Part shown: positions 60,844 to 64,000 of the stretch, piece after piece
Layout: each line of letters starts with the position of its first letter
Position numbering within the stretch: position 1 is the first letter of the stretch
Origin: Paenibacillus phoenicis
GTDB taxonomy: Bacteria > Bacillota > Bacilli > Paenibacillales > Paenibacillaceae
Direction: 5' to 3'
NCBI RefSeq assembly: GCF_034718895.1
Contig: NZ_JAYERP010000001.1
Location: 1,860,001 to 1,924,000, forward strand
DNA: 64,000 bases
Position numbers and translations under genes: made by a program
Notes under the pieces: model-generated
What the model saw: the letters and a program-made list of their open reading frames with translations, nothing else
The model's database searches: none
Told to the model about the DNA's origin: nothing

Positions 60844-62586
60844 TTATTTGCCCAAACGCTCTTGCTCCAGCTCGTGCGCGTAGCGGACCAGCTCGGCTTC
60901 GACCTGATCGCTGGTCGGTAAGCGGTAGCAGGCTGCGCCCACTTCTTTGCTCTCCCGCGAATCGGAGTTCAAGATGCGGTGCTTCACCCGCAGCAGCGCC
61001 TGCGGCGACATGCTTAGATCGGTGACGCCAAGGTACAACCATAACGGCACCGCTTTCTCGTCCCCGGCCATTTCGCCGCAGACGCTCACGGTGATCCCGG
61101 CATCCTTGGCCGCTTGCACCGTTTGACGCAGCAGTCGCAAGACGGCCGGATGGAACGGATGATACATGTGGGCGATCTGCTCGTTCATCCGGTCAACGGC
61201 GAGCACGTACTGTACCAGATCGTTGGTGCCGATACTGAAGAAGTCCACCTCTTGGGCCAGCAGATCGGCAATCGCCGCCGCGGCCGGAATTTCAATCATA
61301 ATGCCGACCTGAATATCGGGGTCGTAGGCGATTCCTCGCCGGGTTAAATTCTGCTTGGCTTCCTCCAGGATCGCATTCGCCTTGCGGATTTCCTCCAGCG
61401 AGGAGATCATCGGATACAGGATTTTCATTTTGCCGTAAGCGCTGGCGCGCAAAATAGCGGCAAGTTGAGTTTGAAACAGCTCGCGGCTATCCAAACTGAT
61501 GCGGATTCCGCGATAACCCAGCACCGGGTTCTCCTCTTCCTGCAGCTCGAAATATTCCAGCTGCTTGTCGCCGCCGATGTCGAGCGTCCGGATGACGACC
61601 GGATGCGGACCTGCCTTCTCCGCGACCTGCCGGTACACTTCAAATTGCTCATCTTCCCCAGGGAAAGTGGACCGGTCCATATATAAAAATTCCGTGCGGA
61701 ACAAGCCAACGCCTTCCGCGCCGTGCTTTAAAGCCAGCTCCAAGTCCTTCACGGAGCTGATATTACCGGCGAGCCGCATGCGTACGCCGTCCTTGGTCAC
61801 CGCTTCCACTGCAGCCAGCAGCTGCAGCTGTTCTTTGCGGCGGCGCTGCTTCTCCGCCAGCTCCGTATACCGGGCGATGATCTCCGGCTCTGGATTCAGA
61901 TATACGCATCCTTCGTCGCCGTCGATCACCAGCAGATCGCCCGTTTGTAACGGCTCGGTCAGCTTGTTCTCCAGCCCCGACACAAGCGGAATGCCAAGGG
62001 CCCGCGCCATGATCGCCGAGTGCGACGTTTTCCCGCCGGCCATCGTGACCATACCCAAGACGTTGTCCGGGTTCAAATGGACCAATTGGGAGGGGGAAAG
62101 CTCCTTCGCCACCAAAATATACGGCTGCGTATCCGCCGGCAAGGTGATGTCCGGCGTCCCCAGCAGATGCTTCAGCAGGCGATTGCCGACATCCTTGATG
62201 TCGAGCGCCCGTTCTTTCATATATTCGTCATCCAGCAGGTCAAACATCGTGACAAAATGATCGATCGCTTCCTTGACGGCGACCTCCGCCGCCTTGTATT
62301 GGCGTTCGATAATCCCCTGGATCTCGCTCATAAATACGGGATCCTCCAGGATCGCCAGATGGGCATCAAAGATACCGGATTCCTCCGCACCCACCGTCTC
62401 CTTAATCTCGTTCTTCATCACTTCGATTTCGGTTTTGGACGTGCGAATACCTTCGTACAACCGCTCGAATTCCTTGGCGAGATCCACCTTCTCCATTCGG
62501 CGATCCGGTACGTCCCATTCCCAGGCGGGCAGCACAAAAGCTTTGCCGATGGCGACTCCCCCTGCTGCTCCGATCCCCTGTATCAT
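60844..62586 (-). CDS. ptsI: PTS phosphoenolpyruvate-protein phosphotransferase (Enzyme I)
   Basis: 580 aa from ATG 62586 (AGGGGG site); 15 more codons are open upstream. Accepts phosphate from PEP and passes it to HPr. Active-site His in GGKTSHSAIMARALGIP (~residue 190), PEP-binding FRTEFLYMDR and DIGGDKQLEY, FFSIGTNDLVQYVLAVDR, catalytic Cys in VCGEMAGDEKAV (~500). No ptsH upstream, unlike the usual ptsHI operon; the only HPr-like gene in the window lacks the phosphorylatable His. Confidence 0.95.
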   Translation of the reverse strand: MIQGIGAAGGVAIGKAFVLPAWEWDVPDRRMEKVDLAKEFERLYEGIRTSKTEIEVMKNEIKETVGAEESGIFDAHLAILEDPVFMSEIQGIIERQYKAAEVAVKEAIDHFVTMFDLLDDEYMKERALDIKDVGNRLLKHLLGTPDITLPADTQPYILVAKELSPSQLVHLNPDNVLGMVTMAGGKTSHSAIMARALGIPLVSGLENKLTEPLQTGDLLVIDGDEGCVYLNPEPEIIARYTELAEKQRRRKEQLQLLAAVEAVTKDGVRMRLAGNISSVKDLELALKHGAEGVGLFRTEFLYMDRSTFPGEDEQFEVYRQVAEKAGPHPVVIRTLDIGGDKQLEYFELQEEENPVLGYRGIRISLDSRELFQTQLAAILRASAYGKMKILYPMISSLEEIRKANAILEEAKQNLTRRGIAYDPDIQVGIMIEIPAAAAIADLLAQEVDFFSIGTNDLVQYVLAVDRMNEQIAHMYHPFHPAVLRLLRQTVQAAKDAGITVSVCGEMAGDEKAVPLWLYLGVTDLSMSPQALLRVKHRILNSDSRESKEVGAACYRLPTSDQVEAELVRYAHELEQERLGK

Positions 62587-62734
62587 GTAGTGACCCCCTA
62601 GTCCTGCTTGTAAGTTCCTAACCCAAGGCACTGTTCATTCTTGAACTTTCTCTATAGGATGCCCTCTATCTATTTCATTATGGTAATCCTAGCCCCTTAA
62701 ATTTGTCAAAGAAAAAACGCGCAGCCCAAAAAGG

Positions 62735-62762
62735 GCCCTCCGAACTCGGACGGGTCCTCTTG
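62735..62762 (-). terminator. Terminator after the CoA-binding protein gene
   Basis: Minus strand: GGACCC.GTCCGA / TCGGA.GGGCCC followed by TTTTT (positions 62759 down to 62730). Confidence 0.7.
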
Positions 62763-62774
62763 GATAGGCTTAGC

Positions 62775-63203
62775 TTAACTGCGTTTTCCGATCAGAATGC
62801 TATCTTCGACCTTGATGCAGCGGTCCATAATGACGGTCAGTCCGCCTTTCGAGGCGATCTCATAAGCTTCTTCGCTGAAGATCCCCAGCTGCAGCCAAAG
62901 TACGCGGGCCCCGATCTTCACTGCTTCCTCCGCGACCGGCGGCGTCTGCTCACTGCGGCGGAATACGTTGACAATATCAACCGGCTCCGGGATATCCGAC
63001 AAGCTCGGGTATACCTTCTCCCCCAGAATTTCACCGCTGACCATCGGATTCACCGGGATAATGCGGTAACCATTCTGCTGTAATGCTTGAGCAACCATAT
63101 ACGAAGTCCGGTCAGGTTTGTCTGACAGACCCACGACGGCAATGTTACCGGCGTTTAACAGAATCTCCTTGATTTCCTCACGGCTTGGATTCGCAAATGC
63201 CAT
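62775..63203 (-). CDS. CoA-binding domain protein (YccU-like)
   Basis: 142 aa from Met 63203, 9 nt after AAAGGAGG; the first ATG (63212) abuts the ribosome site. Rossmann-type CoA_binding_2 fold: IAVVGLSDKPDRTSYMVAQALQ, RIIPVNPMVSGEILGEKVYPSLSDIP, VDIVNVFRRSEQTPPVAEEA, LWLQLGIFSEEAY and IMDRCIKVE. Exact function of the family is unknown. Confidence 0.88.
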   Translation of the reverse strand: MAFANPSREEIKEILLNAGNIAVVGLSDKPDRTSYMVAQALQQNGYRIIPVNPMVSGEILGEKVYPSLSDIPEPVDIVNVFRRSEQTPPVAEEAVKIGARVLWLQLGIFSEEAYEIASKGGLTVIMDRCIKVEDSILIGKRS

Positions 63204-63262
63204 TTTGGCCATCCTCCTTTGTCGGCGCCGGCCCAGCCAGCGCCTTGCCTCTTAGTTCAAGT

Positions 63263-64000
63263 TTATTCTACCCGTTCGATAGATGCACCAAGCGAAGTGA
63301 TGTGATCAAAAAATTGCGGATACGATTTCGCCACATGATGCGCATCCTTAATCACCAGCGGCTCCCGGCAGCGAAGGCCTACGACGGTCAACGCCATGAT
63401 GACGCGATGGTCATAATGCGCATTGATTGTCACGCCGCCTTCGAGGCCTGACGGACGCCCGTGTACGATGATTTCCGACTGGCGTTCTTCGACGTTCGCG
63501 CCGGCTTTTTTCAACTCGGTCAAAAAGTCGGTGATCCGGTCGCATTCCTTGTAGCGTAAATTTTCCACGTTATAGAAACGGGACGTCCCATCGGCGAACA
63601 CCGCAGCCGCTACCATCGCCAGCACAGCGTCGGTTGCCGCGTCGCCGTCAAATTCCACCGGCCGCAGACGGCCATTCCCTTGAACGTGCACCGTACCGTC
63701 CTGATGCGTCAGCGGCACGTCCATCATCTGCAGCACGTCCACCACGGCACGCTCGCCCTGCTTGCTGTGCTCCGCCAGCCGGTGAACCTTCACGTCCGAC
63801 TTCGTCACGGCTGCCGCAGCCAAAATCGCCGCCGAGCCGGGATAGTCGCCCTGCACGGTATACGTCTTCGCCTGATAGCTTTGCCGTCCTGGCACGCGGA
63901 AATGCATATAATCGTCGCTGGCATGGATCACGATCCCGGCTTGCTCCAGCACTTCCAGCGTTTGCCCTACAACGACCTTCGATTTCAGATCGTTGAGCAC
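63263..64000 (-). CDS. aroA: 3-phosphoshikimate 1-carboxyvinyltransferase (EPSP synthase), 5' end outside window
   Basis: C-terminal ~245 aa; the frame reaches the right edge, where a GTG happens to fall, but the family is ~430 aa so the N-terminal half is missing. Shikimate pathway enzyme. Motifs: VQGDYPGSAAILAAAAV, LRPVEFDGDAATDAVLAM, ENLRYKECDRI (conserved Lys/Glu), INAHYDHRVIMAL (catalytic region) and AKSYPQFF near the end. Confidence 0.94.
   Translation of the reverse strand: MLNDLKSKVVVGQTLEVLEQAGIVIHASDDYMHFRVPGRQSYQAKTYTVQGDYPGSAAILAAAAVTKSDVKVHRLAEHSKQGERAVVDVLQMMDVPLTHQDGTVHVQGNGRLRPVEFDGDAATDAVLAMVAAAVFADGTSRFYNVENLRYKECDRITDFLTELKKAGANVEERQSEIIVHGRPSGLEGGVTINAHYDHRVIMALTVVGLRCREPLVIKDAHHVAKSYPQFFDHITSLGASIERVE

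Noticed and set aside
1-64000. tRNA, rRNA or tmRNA genes
   Set aside because: No cloverleaf with GGTTCRA-type T-arm or rRNA signature was noticed on either strand; only the tyrS T-box and rpsD leader RNAs were supported.

Overview
The window looks like a chromosome segment of a Paenibacillus-type Bacillales bacterium (low/medium-GC Firmicutes, core genes fairly GC-rich). The markers are rqcH next to a yloB-type Ca2+-ATPase, ylbF/ylbG, ylaN near ftsW, a T-box-controlled tyrS, rpsD with a long leader, acsA divergent from acuA-acuC, ccpA, and a bacillithiol-system ytxJ/brxC. No rRNA, tRNA or CRISPR array was seen. The left edge cuts the C-terminal tail of the Ca2+-ATPase gene and the right edge cuts the 5' part of aroA.

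Layout. 0-7 kb: Ca2+-ATPase, RqcH, a PHP phosphoesterase and a LysR regulator. 7-8.1 kb: an IS1595-like, apparently catalytically dead transposase-type protein behind a promoter carrying LexA-type boxes. 8.5-24.3 kb: housekeeping and regulatory genes, including a Y-complex subunit (YlbF) with YlbG, an XPB-type helicase overlapping a partner gene with an XPB N-terminal-like domain, a CBS protein, an M20 peptidase, YugN-FtsW, Asp23, a Ca2+/H+ exchanger, YlaN, an HPr-like protein that lacks the His loop, an M29 aminopeptidase, a lipoprotein and a GAF-GGDEF diguanylate cyclase. 24.3-30.7 kb: rpsD, tyrS and a class A penicillin-binding protein.

30.7-52.4 kb is a composite accessory island inserted between the PBP gene and acsA, loci that lie close together in Bacillus (rpsD-tyrS-acsA). 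Three copies of a 195-bp non-coding element, each built of four ~50-bp units, sit at its left end, middle and right end and cut it into two cassettes. Cassette I (30.9-42.4 kb, AT-rich) is an RHS polymorphic-toxin operon: a secreted FnIII/RHS-like protein, a secreted helper, a ~1736-aa RHS protein with a unique C-terminal toxin region, a DUF5071-like immunity candidate, then a graveyard of orphan immunity-type genes, several broken at homopolymer runs. Cassette II (42.7-51.2 kb, GC-richer) is a catabolic module: an IclR regulator, a Liv-type ABC importer (KHMGF), an L-2-amino-thiazoline-4-carboxylate hydrolase-family protein and an N-carbamoyl-L-amino-acid hydrolase. Together these suggest import of a thiazoline/carbamoyl amino acid and conversion to an amino acid such as cysteine. 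Gene remnants (ATP-grasp, LysR, DUF423, IS630, FnIII duplicate) mark the junctions.

52.4-64 kb returns to the core: acsA with acuA and acuC (acetate metabolism and its acetylation control), mtnN, ccpA, ytxJ/brxC, a zinc-motif protein, a PfpI-family protein, ptsI, a CoA-binding protein and aroA. A second dispersed element, made of nested inverted TGYAAAAGTGCAG motifs, occurs at 4.8 kb and 60.5 kb.
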